Assembly (NCBI GenBank): GCA_023653785.1
Contig: JAMKCH010072455.1
Location: 62,001-126,000 of the forward strand
Direction of reading: 5' to 3'
From: Ophioderma brevispina
Lineage: Eukaryota; Echinodermata; Ophiuroidea; Amphilepidida; Ophiodermatidae
DNA length: 64,000 nt
Positions 30,851 to 42,539 of the stretch are shown here, piece by piece. The position numbers and the translations under genes were made by a program. The notes beneath the pieces were generated by a model, which saw only the letters and a program-made list of their open reading frames with translations, was not told the DNA's origin and ran no database searches. The number at the start of each line of letters is the position of its first letter. The first letter of the stretch is position 1.

Positions 30851-33526
30851 GGGGGGATGGTCAATACGATCATCCCCCCAATGTTGATACCCATTCACGT
30901 GTTTTGACCCAAAACAACCTCATATTTTACCATAATAGTTTAAAAAATGGTAAATTTCCGCTCGCTTTGTGCGCATTTTGTTCAAATTACAATTATATTT
31001 AATGATTTCAGCTTCTAAATGTCACATTTTTAGCGCGCTTGGCGCGCACAGGTGCTAGTAATGGATCTTTTCAGCAAACCCCATTTCATCCATAAATTTT
31101 CATCAACCCAATCCCCCCATGTCAAAAAGAAATTTAAGCCACTCACCCCCCCCCCCCCTTTCAGGGGGGAAATACCAACACGCCCAGTACGACACAGGAA
31201 TATCACAGACATTTGATTTAGTTGCAATAGATAGCAGGTCCTCTTCTTTGAGTACCAACATACTAACAAGTCATAATGACGTCATATGTCTCTACATGAT
31301 GGAGGAAAAATGTTTTTAAGTGTTAAATATTAGTTTTGAAGCAGTAAATTTGCAAAATATCAAGGTTCTTCCGATATGACAGTATTTTTTAACTTTAATT
31401 ACCTTATGACGTCATAGTGAAGTCATCGTTAGTTTCTACATATGTGATACATGGAAAGAGTAAAGTTAATAAATTCTTAGCTATAGTAGGTACCCAAATT
31501 ATAGGAATTGATGTTCAATAAAAGAAAGGAAAATTCAAGCGAGGCCCCAGTCAGCCCAAGGGGGTGAAGCCCATTCAAAACCAGTCTTCAGTGATGGGCG
31601 CTGACATTTTGAATATGCACGGAATACTTATAGTTTTGTGTGCTTGTATACACACATAATGTCAATTCATACAAAACCAATCCGGCCAAAATAATTCAGT
31701 TGTGCTGTGGGTGCATTGGGTGGTTAAATTTGTCCTACCCATGGCCACACAACGAATAAATGGACCGTCAGTCGTCTTGATTAAATAAACCGCCTCAATG
31801 AATACATCTTTTCACCTAAGCGCGCCTTTGCATTATGAGAAAAAAAGAGTATCTGAGCACAATGATCCAGGTGAACTATTATTACCACGGGCCACCTCTA
31901 ACACATACATCATTTATATCCACTACCGCTGAGTGTGTATATGCAACGCGGCACCCACAGTATGTGGAGAAGCGGAGGCAGCCAGTGCTTTCTTATGGTG
32001 TTGGTACTTCTAGGTTTTCTTTGTGGTCGGCAAACATGCGAGACGATTGGAATTTTCTAAAGATACGTAACGTTTGCCTCTCATCTATATAGAACCTCTT
32101 TGAATCAGCCCTCCTGCTGAGAGGGTGATTATCGCAGTATCTTAAGCCGGTAAATGGTGATTTAATAACAAAAGGCGGCAACGTGATAGGGTCTTTGAAA
32201 CTAGTGTGTTGTTGGTCCTTCCTCTATTACGTCCATGATAATACTAATGTAAATGCAGTCATTCGATCCAGTAGAAGTTGTTCTGCAAGAAATTTGGGCA
32301 AGTAAAATGTTGATTGCAATCAATATTGTATTTGCCATTCTGTTCTTCATTGCCAGTCTTGTGGTTAACCAGCTCCTCATTTTGTAAAATGGGTTGTGCG
32401 AGTTATTTGATTGTTGGGGTCATATCTTAAAAAAAAAATATTGACTCTGCCTTTATGAACTTTTCAGGAATATTAGCTAACAGTCACATTTTACCTTACA
32501 ACTAAAATAAGTAGTCACGTGCTTTTGTTCAAAACTTATGGCGCCTGCCACCAAGCGTTGCGTTTTTTTGGGACACACGGTAGTCACTCAATGATCATCA
32601 TTTGTCATTTTTTGTTTCATAAATAGTAGAAGAACAGCCTGTAGATCCCGTGACCAAACTCTGGAGACAAAGATTTGAAGGTGTCTTGGGGTTCGCTGAT
32701 CGATGTTGAAAGTTTTTGACTTGGGCTTGCCGCTTCAATGTTCCGGCATTTTGGGGAAGGGGCAAACAAAGTTAACATGGGGGTAAAATTTGAGAATAGT
32801 CGCAATTGAATTAATATGCATGTCAAATTACTCGCCTTATCATACAGAATCTAAAAATGTATAGTTTGTTATAGATCCGATTTCAAATGAGGACACTATG
32901 GCCAAAAATGTCCAAAGGTCAATGCACTTTCAGTCAAGGTCAAATTGCTAATATAAACCGATTTTTAAGATGTAAGTGTCTAATTATATGTTTTCGTGCA
33001 TGACAAATTCAATTTTTCAACTTTTAATAGTTCAAATGTTAGTCTTAAATCTGTAGATCAGACAATCGAAAACATTTCAAAATAGCAAAGTGGTAAACGC
33101 GATTTTAAAACCTTTGTGCGCGCCTGAAGCTGAGACAATTTTTGGCCTTAAACAAGATCACGCACCTTCTCTTCTAGGACTGCATCTTGCCATTTCGCAA
33201 TCTTTGCCTTTTCATGAAGAACAGTAGCCTACAATTCCAAAAATAAATCTTGTCCGTATATAAATTCTCAGAAATCGGTCGGTATATATACTCCAAAAGT
33301 GTGTAAATCTGCATTGAGCTGGATATATCTGGTTTCTTGGAATATATTCTTGCCGTATAAATCCTGAAGTAAATAAACTCCCCGCAAGTGCTTCCGACGC
33401 TATGGTTTAGTTTTGTATATCCATCGGATCCATTCATTGGGATAACAAGACACCAGGACAAGACACGCGCATGCATGTGCTACATGAGCAATAGAAGCAG
33501 TCCCAACTAAATGCCGCATTCCTACA
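30851..33526. other. Intergenic sequence, no gene recognised
   Basis: A 14-C run lies at 31145-31158 and a poly-A near 32430. Open frames are short and resemble nothing known. No transposon boundaries were found by eye. Confidence 0.35.
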
Positions 33527-33530
33527 TTAA

Positions 33531-34067
33531 AGCAATATTAGCACATTTTTTTGAAGAGCGCCCCCAATTTTTCAAAAATTTGGAGATTTTTACACGATTG
33601 CATTGGTAACTGGCTAGTAAACTATACCTGTGAATGGTTAAGCTGGAAAATGTCTATGTGTCACAAACGAAGGAATTTTGTACTAAAATAATTATTATCG
33701 GGGATCCCCGATAATAATACAACGGCTTGCTGGAAACGGCCTTCCAATGTGAAATAGCGCCATGTACGTGTCTACGCTCATCCATTAGTTGTTTTAATAG
33801 TTCAGGCAAGCCAAGCTAGAGGTTATTTTCTCGAGGTGGCACTATATTTCATCATGGACGGACATAAACGTAGCATTTCCAGCTCTGCCGTTAAGTCCAA
33901 TTTGGGATCCCAATTCTAATTACAAAATCGTTTATTTTGTGATAAATACGCATTTTTAGCATTCTCGTTCGCAGGTATAGTTTCCTAGACAATTACCGAC
34001 GTAACTGTGCAAAAATATCAAATTTTGAAAATTGGGGGCGCTCTTCAAAAAATTTGCTAATATTGCT
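33531..34067. mobile_element. TTAA-type MITE with long TIRs
   Basis: The left end AGCAATATTAGCAC then GAAGAGCGCCCCCAATTTT is matched inverted at the right by AAAATTGGGGGCGCTCTTC then GCTAATATTGCT, about 45 bp in all. TTAA flanks both ends (33527-33530, 34068-34071). An internal perfect palindrome, TATTATCGGGGATCCCCGAT then AATA, lies near 33695-33718. It has no coding capacity, and the TTAA target site suggests a piggyBac- or Kolobok-related source. Confidence 0.92.
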
Positions 34068-34124
34068 TTAACCATGATAACACGTGTGTGTTTAGAACAA
34101 CTCTGTTTAATCGATCAATATAAT

Positions 34125-34354
34125 GTACGAATCTACAGGTATACAAATAAGAATTAATGTCCTATGTTGAAAAGATTAGCGTTACGAACCTACAGTTATA
34201 CAAATAACAGGTGTGTTTTATAAGCACGCTATAAATATGGGAACGAATCTACAGGTATGCAATGGTTTAAGTCGGTGAAAGCCCTCGAAGTTGTGGATTC
34301 GTGCTATTCAAAACGGAGCACGAATCCAAACTTCTCGTGCTTTCACCTTAAACC
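34125..34354. repeat. Three spaced direct repeats followed by a 90-nt hairpin
   Basis: CGAATCTACAGGTAT (34130), CGAACCTACAGTTAT (34185) and CGAATCTACAGGTAT (34243) are spaced by 55-58 bp. Directly after is an inverted repeat, GGTTTAAGTCGGTGAAAG...GGATTCGTGCT against AGCACGAATCC...CTTTCACCTTAAACC (34265-34354). Confidence 0.7.
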
Positions 34355-34454
34355 TAGTTCTGTCTCATTCGATATGCTGACATGACTGGCAATGGGTTTA
34401 CAGGGAATAGACATTTTGTACAGAAAAACACGCCCTTTACTGCTTCAACACTAA

Positions 34455-35449
34455 GGCCAAGTAGTAAACAAAAAATGTTTCTCGTCCCTAACTTTTTGAA
34501 AAAAAAAAAGGATGGAGGAGGGCAGTTTTTTTTTTTTTTTTAATTGCCGATCCAAGTTGGCGGATGGTCCTTTCCAAAAGACAACCAAGCTTCCCCAAAT
34601 TGTACTTACTTTCTCAGAACATCACAGGTATTTTTGATTCCACAAAGCTATTTCTCCTACTAACTTTAACCTTGAACAATGTGCCCTTAATAAATATTAA
34701 ACACAAATATAGAAAGTTAGTCCTGTAACAATTCTCCGCTCGCAAAGTCGATTAAAAGGTCCATCAAGTCTGACTGATCGGTAATGTACGTCCATAGTAT
34801 TGTTCAGAAATCTGAATGAAGTGCCATTCGGCACTCGTCTGCAAACCACACACGAAACCATCCTTCTACTTATTAGTACCGCTGTACTGACGAAAAATCT
34901 AAAACACATCTGATGAGTTTTAGCTCACAAACGATGACTTTTGAGTCTTAATGGAGAAGTAATGCCTATTTCACGAGCAGAGAATGACAAGTGATTGAAC
35001 GCGATTTCTGGGATTTTCCCGTTTCTGAAAGACAGCTGTATTAAAAATGGCGGCTCTAAACATTCTCAGAAACCAGGAAGTACATTGATAGTCGTTATTT
35101 CCAGTCGTTATTTTTATTTTGATGCAACGTTTTTAGTGGCGATACACGGGGGCTAATTAATAAAATAAAATATCGACTGTAAAAAGAGAGTACGTTCCAC
35201 AAGGGAGATTTCAATATTCATAGACTTTTATCGCAGGCCTCATAGACTCTACCTGTGCTGACGTACGCATAAATAGACTGCATAAGAGAACAAATTTAGC
35301 GAACTAAAATGTGAAATTTACTCCGATTTTCGATGAATTTTCGAGAAAAAACAGAAATTAATAAAAAGAAAAAAAACCTTTTTTTTGATGCGGCAGCCAA
35401 AACGCATGCGCGCGAGGACGAGAAACTAGTATATTTTTTTTACTTGGCC
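34455..35449. mobile_element. PIF/Harbinger-like element with GGCCAAGTA ends
   Basis: TAA at 34452-34454 and 35450-35452 flanks TIRs starting GGCCAAGTAGTAAAC and, inverted, GTTTCTCGTCC...GGCCAAGTA. The shared part is about 35 bp with small gaps. The interior of about 1 kb has poly-A and poly-T runs and no recognisable transposase, so it is non-autonomous. Confidence 0.8.
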
Positions 35450-35584
35450 TAACCAAGTTCTGGCAAACTACAAACTGTGTCTTGTCAACAAGCACATTTC
35501 GGACATTAGTGGGGAGGATTATATGTATTTTGCACCTTGTTTCCAGCCCAGTTTTCAGGTAAGTATGTGTTTTATTATTATTAT

Positions 35585-36103
35585 TATTATTATTGAAAAA
35601 GGACCATTACTGAAATCATTTCCACGAGTTTGAAAAATAATCTTGATGTTTACATGAAACAGTAAAAACAGGAAGAGTTCCAGGGGGAAGGTGGTAGTTT
35701 GTGTCAATTTCTGGAACAGAAAAGCAAGGTATTCACATCCCTGACAGAATTACAGTGTATCTAACATGTTTACGACACAATTTAAAAGCATTCAGACCGG
35801 GATTCAGGCATTGTACTTTGGGCTTGTAGTAAGATATTAATCTGGCAAGTGAAAGATGAATTAGCCGGGATTACCACATATACAATAGCAATGGTCTGTG
35901 AGCTGATGACAACATGCTTTTCAAGTTTGGTAAATGCTGGGCAGTAATGTTCCAGAAATTGCCACAAACTGCCCCCCCCCGATCTTCTTTCTGTTTTTAC
36001 TGTTTTTTACAGAATGTAAACATCCACATTATTTTCAAACTCGTGGAAGTGATTTCAGTAAGGGTCTTTTTGATTATGTCAATTTTTATGCCATTATATC
36101 TCT
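35585..36103. mobile_element. TTAA-type TIR element, uninterrupted copy
   Basis: The left arm CATTACTGAAATCATTTCCA then CGAGTTTGAAAA is inverted at the right as TTTTCAAACTCGTGGAAGTG then ATTTCAGTAAGGGTC. The right end meets TTAA at 36104-36107. The outer left end has been replaced by an (ATT)n microsatellite (35575-35593). The interior (ACAGTGTATCTA, GCATTCAGACCGGGATTC, AAGATATT, ATACAATAGCAATGG) serves as reference for the broken copy at 48799-50115. Confidence 0.85.
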
Positions 36104-36107
36104 TTAA

Positions 36108-37414
36108 ATAAGGTGATCGTTTCAAGTCACATTGAATGAATAGATCCCAATTGTTTTATTTAAGCAATTGTGATACCTTTGTGCTCTAGTTAAAATAATT
36201 CAATAAGATCCTGTTTCAATGACAATGGCACGTCTTTTTGTTTTGTATGTCATATATGAAATTAGACATTCAAACAAAACAAAGTTATAGCTTATATGCC
36301 CTTTGGTACGATTGAATTCTTATGTTTTATGGAAAGATTCCCAAAATATAACAACATTCAATACATGTTTTTAGACCAAATTTTGACCGTTTTCCCTTAT
36401 TTAACATCTGAAACTAGACTTTTTCTGAACAAAATGAGATATCAAAAAAGTTTTGTGCGGTGGGGCCATCAAGTCGACTTTAATATCCGCCGCTTATCTA
36501 GAAATGAAGTCCAACACTGTTGCGGGGTTCCAATAATTAGGATTTTGATAATTACCCACTTGAAGGCGGTTTTTTCAAAATGGCTGCTAAAATTCCATAT
36601 AATAACCTTTTTGGGCCGTTATCAATTGATTATAATCGAATACAATTATATATCAAAACAGGATTTTTCCTCTTCACAACAAGCTTCGTATTTATTTTCA
36701 GTATATAGCTGCCTCTTCACCGAGATTAATTAATACTTACCGTTCACGAGATTGGTGATACGCAATTGCATTCGCTGGATCATATGCATAATATGCCACC
36801 AAAAAGATTTGGTCTTCCCATCAACATATAAATCAGTCATTTTTGTCAAATACTCCAAACATGGGTCTAAAATGACAAATGGGTGTACAATGTTGACTGT
36901 TCTAGAACAGTGGAAAGAGGGTTCATTTTGTTTGGCCAGCTATAGATGTGACTATTTGAATAGTCTATACTTTTGGGACATTATTATAATATTAATAACG
37001 TCCCCAGATGAAAATCTGACGATCACCTCAAAAAAGAAGCGTTATTTTTCTTGTTAGATCTAGGGCCAATTTCCCCCAATCCAGGGCATGGGTCCGCTCA
37101 GTGGTTTATTATTTAAATGCAGTTAAGGCACGTTAGGGATATGAATGGGTCATATTTTTTTTTTACATTACCATGTGAATGGTTCACATTTCTTAAAATT
37201 CCCCCTCCCCTCCCCCGGGAATTGAGCTGCTCCTGGGCCTTTGACGTGCAAGCGTCACGTGACTATTTCTGAAATTTCGAAAGGGCTTATTTGAAATCGG
37301 CATGGGAATGCATTTAAATAATATGCTTAGCCTTAGACTGAGGCCAGTGCTTTTTCTTTAAGATTGCTTTCTAAATAAACAACACGTCATTTGTTCACAC
37401 GTCAAAGTTTATTC
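36108..37414. other. AT-rich sequence with long chance open frames
   Basis: Plus-strand frames of 145 and 101 codons at 36296-36733 and 36752-37057 show no domain, no splice context and runs of Ile/Tyr/Phe typical of AT-rich DNA. Phrases like TTCAAAATGGCTGCTAAAAT also appear in other repeats of this window. Probably old repeat sequence. Confidence 0.4.
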
Positions 37415-37565
37415 GGTAGACGTTTCATTTAGAAGTCCCATTGATGCAAATGAGGTATTACAATTTATTCCGTCATGCGCTGTATGACGTTGTGCAGTAG
37501 CGCTTGACGGAATGACTGACAATACCTCATTTGCATCAATGGGACCTCTAAACGAAACGTCTACC
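37415..37565. mobile_element. Palindromic 151-bp MITE, copy B
   Basis: GGTAGACGTTTCATTTAGAA at the left and its near-perfect inversion at the right, ending CGTCTACC. It is flanked by a perfect 8-bp duplication, GTTTATTC, at 37407-37414 and 37566-37573. Almost the whole element folds back on itself (GATGCAAATGAGGTATT against AATACCTCATTTGCATC). The 8-bp duplication fits hAT-type transposition. Confidence 0.93.
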
Positions 37566-38210
37566 GTTTATTCACGGTGGTCAATGGAATGGAGCGGAAC
37601 GAAACTCGATTATTAAGCTGAACGCGTTGTCAAAACAACGCGAACGCCCAATAAGGCTCAACTTCTCGGTCAACTGATTATTTTAGCGTTAAGACACACG
37701 GTAGTGTGCACACCAACTTTTGAAAATACCAACATAAAAAGCACAAAAAACAACCAAAAAGCATTAAAAATCCGTGATACAACGACACACACCGTGAGTA
37801 TATTAACAGAAACAAACTTCCCTTTGTTTGACGGGCGTTTGACAAGAAATACCACTAGGTCGAACTATTATCAACAATCAGTTAACTGCTAATAATACAA
37901 AAGAAGAGGATGTATTCAACCCTCAGAAGTATATGGGACACATCTGATGTGCAAGATGTGAAATAACAAAACAAGAAAAGATGAATAAGATATACTTTCA
38001 AACGGTCACTTATAATGCGGTTATAGTGGCAAGTGTGAACTTTTTGCAATGGTCCTCACAAGACCTACAACAGCCTTTACTGCTATATTGAAAATACTTT
38101 CACTCCAATACAAAGCACTCATGTTTAACCGGGATTCTTTTGTTCAACATCACTACCGAACCTTCACTTACTACCACATACAACAATTCGGGATATAATG
38201 TATAAACTTC

Positions 38211-38400
38211 CTTCGTGGCCGAGCGGTCTAAGCGATGGACATGATTGATTTTCTTTTTGGATAATTCTGTTTGTTGTCGTTTGAGATCCGGCGGTGACCA
38301 CCGCTTTCGGCATATAGGAAAAAGAGTAAGTCGCAGCTCTCTTTACTTTGGGGTATGTAGGCTTACGGTCATCATGGCATTGAAGTTTAATGGAATTGAA
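38211..38400 (+). repeat. tRNA(Ser/Leu)-headed SINE-like sequence
   Basis: GTGGCCGAGCGGTCTAAGCG (38215-38234) is an excellent pol III A box as in tRNA-Ser/Leu. A degenerate B box, GTTTGAGATCC, follows at 38280-38290. The cloverleaf cannot be closed, and the sequence continues into non-tRNA DNA, so it is a tRNA pseudogene or SINE and not a functional tRNA. Confidence 0.6.
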
Positions 38401-38724
38401 GTATAATTATTAATTAATCGTTATAAAATTGACCTAGATGTTGAAACATGTCCAAATCTTTTTTATATATGTATTTCGCAGTATTCAGTTAGTGTCAAGA
38501 TCAGGAAATCAACCATTATTTTAACTGCTCCTTATAAAAAAGCCGAACAATATTTAACCCTCAGGCAAGTAATGGACTCATTTCAGGTGCCAATATATAA
38601 TGAGAAAAAGGGAAAAGTTGAATTAAAATACTCCTCAAACAGCAGTCACTTATAACGATTATTAGTGCGTTGGAACTTTAAAAAACATGCTCACAGATCT
38701 ATAAGCCTTGATTTACTAGTGGTT

Positions 38725-38800
38725 TAGGGGCTTGCCTGTGGCGCAAATTTACCAAAAAATCCCGGGTTCGAATCCCGGTGGGGTCCACTTGCTGGATTAT
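38725..38800 (+). repeat. tRNA-derived sequence with perfect B box
   Basis: CCCGGGTTCGAATCCCGG at 38761-38778 forms a T arm with a consensus B box (GGTTCGAATCC). The 3' acceptor-like GGGGTCC has no matching 5' strand, and the A-box region (GGCTTGCCTGTGG) is poor. Likely a SINE head or tRNA pseudogene. Confidence 0.55.
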
Positions 38801-38949
38801 TCAGGTGTTCAATTCTGGATTTATCTGTATACGAGCTATTGACTAAATACAGAATACCGCTCTCCTCCACGGTCACTTGGATTTGGTCAAATGAATCATG
38901 AAAGCATCCCGTCCTTCGAGGGACGCTAATCCGTCGGTCCCTTGTACAA

Positions 38950-39010
38950 AGAGGCCTGGTCCTGGTTTTTCGATTGAAAAACCAGTTTATCAAAACTACG
39001 AACAATCGAT
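38950..39010. repeat. Solitary unit of the CCTGGTTTTTCGATTG minisatellite
   Basis: CCTGGTTTTTCGATTGAAAA then ACCAGTTTATCAAAACTACG and ACAATCGA is the same unit that is amplified at 40505-41140, here as a single copy 1.5 kb upstream. Confidence 0.75.
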
Positions 39011-40504
39011 ATTCTTCCTTGAAACCGGAATTTTCCTAACCATAGTAAAATTGGTGTTTTATGGCACACTACAGGAGCTCATGAAGCTAGCCCAGCGCGC
39101 GCGATAGATAGACGACCATGCAACATTAATTCAGCTTGTTGTTTTATTCATATCATTATCATTAAAGAGCGTTATGTCGTTAAATAAAGCAATAAATCTT
39201 ATAATTATACATTGATATTATACACAGCCTCCTTGTTCCAAAAAAAATGGTTACACAATCAGAAAAAAAAAATTGGTTAATCTAAGGCTTACATAAATTT
39301 GGGAAATGTTTATTTATTTAAAAAAAAAAAAAAAAAAAGGCTTTCCAATGGTGTTTGTTTCATCTTATTCTGCTTTTGTCAATCCAGAGATATAATCAAT
39401 TAGTGCGATATCCCAAAATCGATTTTTGCCACACTTTTATGCATGGGCAGAGTAGTTGCTTCGCCCAGTTTGCCATGCTGTTGGAAGCTCCCAAAGATTG
39501 CAACTGACAAGAGAAACAAAACACAGATTTTAAAGTAAACAAAAGAAGACGAGTTGTAGGACACCGTTTAGTAATCAACACATAATCAGTTCAAGGATAA
39601 AATCCTTTTCTTTCATAAATAATAAGCACTACAAATTTCAATTGCACTGCAATGAATTGGAACTTTGAATTTATTGCCAAATTGGTTAGCTGTTAAAATC
39701 ATGCCAGAAGGAATGTAATTGCAAACCAAATCAACACTTCAATCCAAAGAAATGTTTAAAATATTCCACTATCTTTGAGCATGTACTAATTGTTGACGTC
39801 AACAAATATTTGAATTGGACCAAAGTATCAAAGTGTTGGTTAGGACATTTGCGTTTCCCTGATATTCAAGACCATAAAACTCTTTCCTCCAGGTTGCTAT
39901 ACGACAGGTTGTACGCTCATGTTCTCTTCTAAGTTCAACAAACAACCAGTTTGTGTGATGTTATTCCCTTATCTTAAAGCCAGAACTTACTGGACATAAC
40001 TTCCACCATTACGTAGCTGTTTTCGTATCTTTTAGAGTTAATCCCTTTTTAAAGATTTCATATCTGTTCAAGTGTGAATAAAATTATGTTTAACAAATTC
40101 GTTCCCCGTTTTCACTAACCAGAAAGTGGCACAAACTGAATTTTTGTTTCCGCAGTAAACTGGAGTTATCTCTCGATTGAAAAAGCAAATGTAAGATGAA
40201 ACAAACAATACTGGAAAGCCTGGTATTTTCTCTTTATGTGATGTACAAAACGAGTTACTTATGTTAGATATAATATTGAAAAAAAAATAGGTTTTGATGT
40301 ACCATTTTTTTGAGACAGGCGTATTTGATTAGTGACTTGTGGAGGAGTGTTATTGATATCGCTGTAAGTGCTATAAAGAGCTCAGCACCTTCCATATTAT
40401 GACGTTCAAAATGCACTCCATTATGTAGCCTAGGTTGGGTTTCTTCGCCCCGAGGACAGAGTTGATGCATAATATACAAGAACTCAACGGATTAATGGAA
40501 TTCG
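39011..40504. other. Intergenic sequence with poly-A run
   Basis: A poly-A tract lies at 39321-39338. No gene or transposon was recognised. Confidence 0.4.
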
Positions 40505-41140
40505 ATTGTCATAGTTTTTTTTTTTTTTTTTTTGATAAACCTGGTTTTTCAAAAACTATGACAATCGAATTCGAAAAACCTGGTTTTTCGATTGATAAAC
40601 CAGGTTTATCAAAAAAATCTATGACAATCTAATTGAAACCCAAGTTTATCGGCGAAAAACCAGGTTTCTCGGTCGATAAACCAGGTTTATCAAAAACTCT
40701 GACAATCGAATTCGAAAAACCTGGTTTTTCGATTGAAAAACCAGGTTTATCAAAAAAACTGTGAATTGAAAACCAAGTTTATCGGCGAAAAACCAGGTTT
40801 CTCGGTCGATAAACCAGGTTTATCAAAAACTCTGACAATCGAATTCGAAAATTGAAAACCAGGTTTATCAAAAAAATCTATGACAATCTAATTGAAACCC
40901 AAGTTTATCGGCGAAAAAACAGGTTTTTCGCTCGACAAACTTGGTTTATCAAAAACCATGACAATCAAATTCGAAAAACCTGGTTTTTCGATTGATAAAC
41001 CAGGTTTCTCGGTCGATAAACCTGGTTTTTCGAAAACTTTGACAATCGAATTCGAAAAACTTGGTATTTCGATTGAAAAAACATGTTTTTCGATCGAAAA
41101 CCAGGTTTATCGACGAATAACCAGGTTTGTCTGTTCTATT
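40505..41140. repeat. Minisatellite of palindromic AAACCAGGTTT units
   Basis: Repeated blocks combine AACCAGGTTTATCAAAAA, GACAATCGAATTCGAAAAA and CCTGGTTTTTCGATTGA. The core AAACCTGGTTT/AAACCAGGTTT is self-complementary, and GAATTCGAAAAACC blocks alternate orientation. At 40505-40534 a poly-T tract sits at the start. The repeats translate as PGFSIDKPGFS-like open frames, which are an artefact of the period. Confidence 0.9.
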
Positions 41141-41779
41141 GTGCAACATACTTGCCATACACGTGACACAAAATACATTTCCTGATTAAAGCGACGGCCG
41201 CCATAACTTTTACTGGGGACTTTAATTTCTGCAGAGCTGGGCTATAACTAGCCCATCTGTTATCTTACATACCGTACGGACAGATTTATTTAGGATCCCT
41301 GTACGGACTCATTCGCTCTCGCAGCTGTCAAGAACTTCGTCGAGTGAACTATTTTGTTTTGAATCGTATGCTAATTAGGCCGTGCAAAAATCGATATGGT
41401 AATTTTGACGGGCGACGTCATCGATATTGACAAGTATCTGAAAACGTTGTCCTCGATGAAATTGGGCGGTGCTTACGATGACGACATACTTTGATTGACA
41501 CATTATGCTTGCACAGGAAAATACCAATTTGCGCAAAGACGCCTCGCTTCGCTCGGCCTAACGTCTGCGTTCGGCGCTCCACACGCGCCTTCGTCGCGCC
41601 CGCGGTTCGTGTATAAAAATGCGAGGTTTCGTTGACAAAGCCTAAACACTTTCTTATATAATCTATTTGTAGCATTCAGTTAGTGTCATGAAACATCGAA
41701 GGTGTCAGTTCCATTTTACATTTTATTACTTTGGTAACTAAGCATTTGAGACACTCAAAACAACTCTTCATTTTAATCC
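41141..41779. other. Intergenic sequence without recognised features
   Basis: A CG-rich stretch near 41530-41600 (CCTCGCTTCGCTCGG) looks like a repeat fragment; no gene was recognised. Confidence 0.35.
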
Positions 41780-42000
41780 TGTGACCTCTACCAAAATCTG
41801 CACCATTTTGCATCCAAATCGGCACAACTTTAAAATTTTGACCCCTGTACAACTGAAATTTAACCTTTTGACCTGTTTTTGCTGTTTCCTAAACTTTGGG
41901 TTGTATACAGTACAAACTATACCTTTTTGTTCGACAAATGATGTGGCATACTTTTCAACATGACCGGATCATTTTAAAATTTTGACCCCTGTGTAATCTT
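41780..42000. repeat. Dispersed repeat with GGTATAGTTTG-type core, copy 2 (inverted)
   Basis: TTTTGACCCCTGTACAACTG, TGACCTGTTTTTGCTGTT and ACAAACTATACCTTTTTG correspond in reverse order and complement to the copy at 11930-12235. Confidence 0.6.
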
Positions 42001-42539
42001 TAATTGTCCGCTATCTAATTATAGCTACCATTCCAGAAATATTTCATACTAGGCGGTCCCCGGGTTTCGCGATCACATGTGTTTCGCGATCAACTGGCTT
42101 GAATGACCTGGCATCAACAATCGACCCTATGGGGGCTGCGTGACTCATTATGGCTGGCTTAGTCACATGGAACAAAACACGTGACATTTGCAGTACGATG
42201 GTATCTTGCACTGTATGTCGGGAACGCATAACAATGTAATGTATGGTTGCCAGTTCCTGATTTTAAAGTCTCTTTTATAACTATATTGTCCCGAATCCGT
42301 GGTTTACATAACATGTCAATACTTTACTTACAAAGAGCTATCTACTATTATCTTTCGTGGACACCCTCTAGATTTTTTTTGTAAAAAATGGTTAAAGTTA
42401 CAGCAAATTTCGCATTTTTGCATTGCGATGATCAAACTCGTGAGGGATTATGGGTAGTCTGGCAAGTCGAAATTAATAAACGACGGCATTTTTATTAGTC
42501 TCAGCTAGGAGTCACGCATGCGACGGTAAATCGACCCTA
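42001..42539. other. Sequence without recognised features
   Basis: TTTCGCGATCA occurs twice at 42065 and 42083. Nothing else was recognised. Confidence 0.35.

Noticed and set aside
36296..37057. Plus-strand frames of 145 and 101 codons as a gene
   Set aside because: No domain, no splice or start context, and a composition typical of AT-rich DNA with repeat-like phrases.
38761..38790. Functional tRNA gene
   Set aside because: The T arm is perfect, but no acceptor stem or anticodon arm can be formed.
40892..41185. Repetitive PGFSIDK protein
   Set aside because: It is an artefact of a minisatellite whose palindromic core is readable on both strands.
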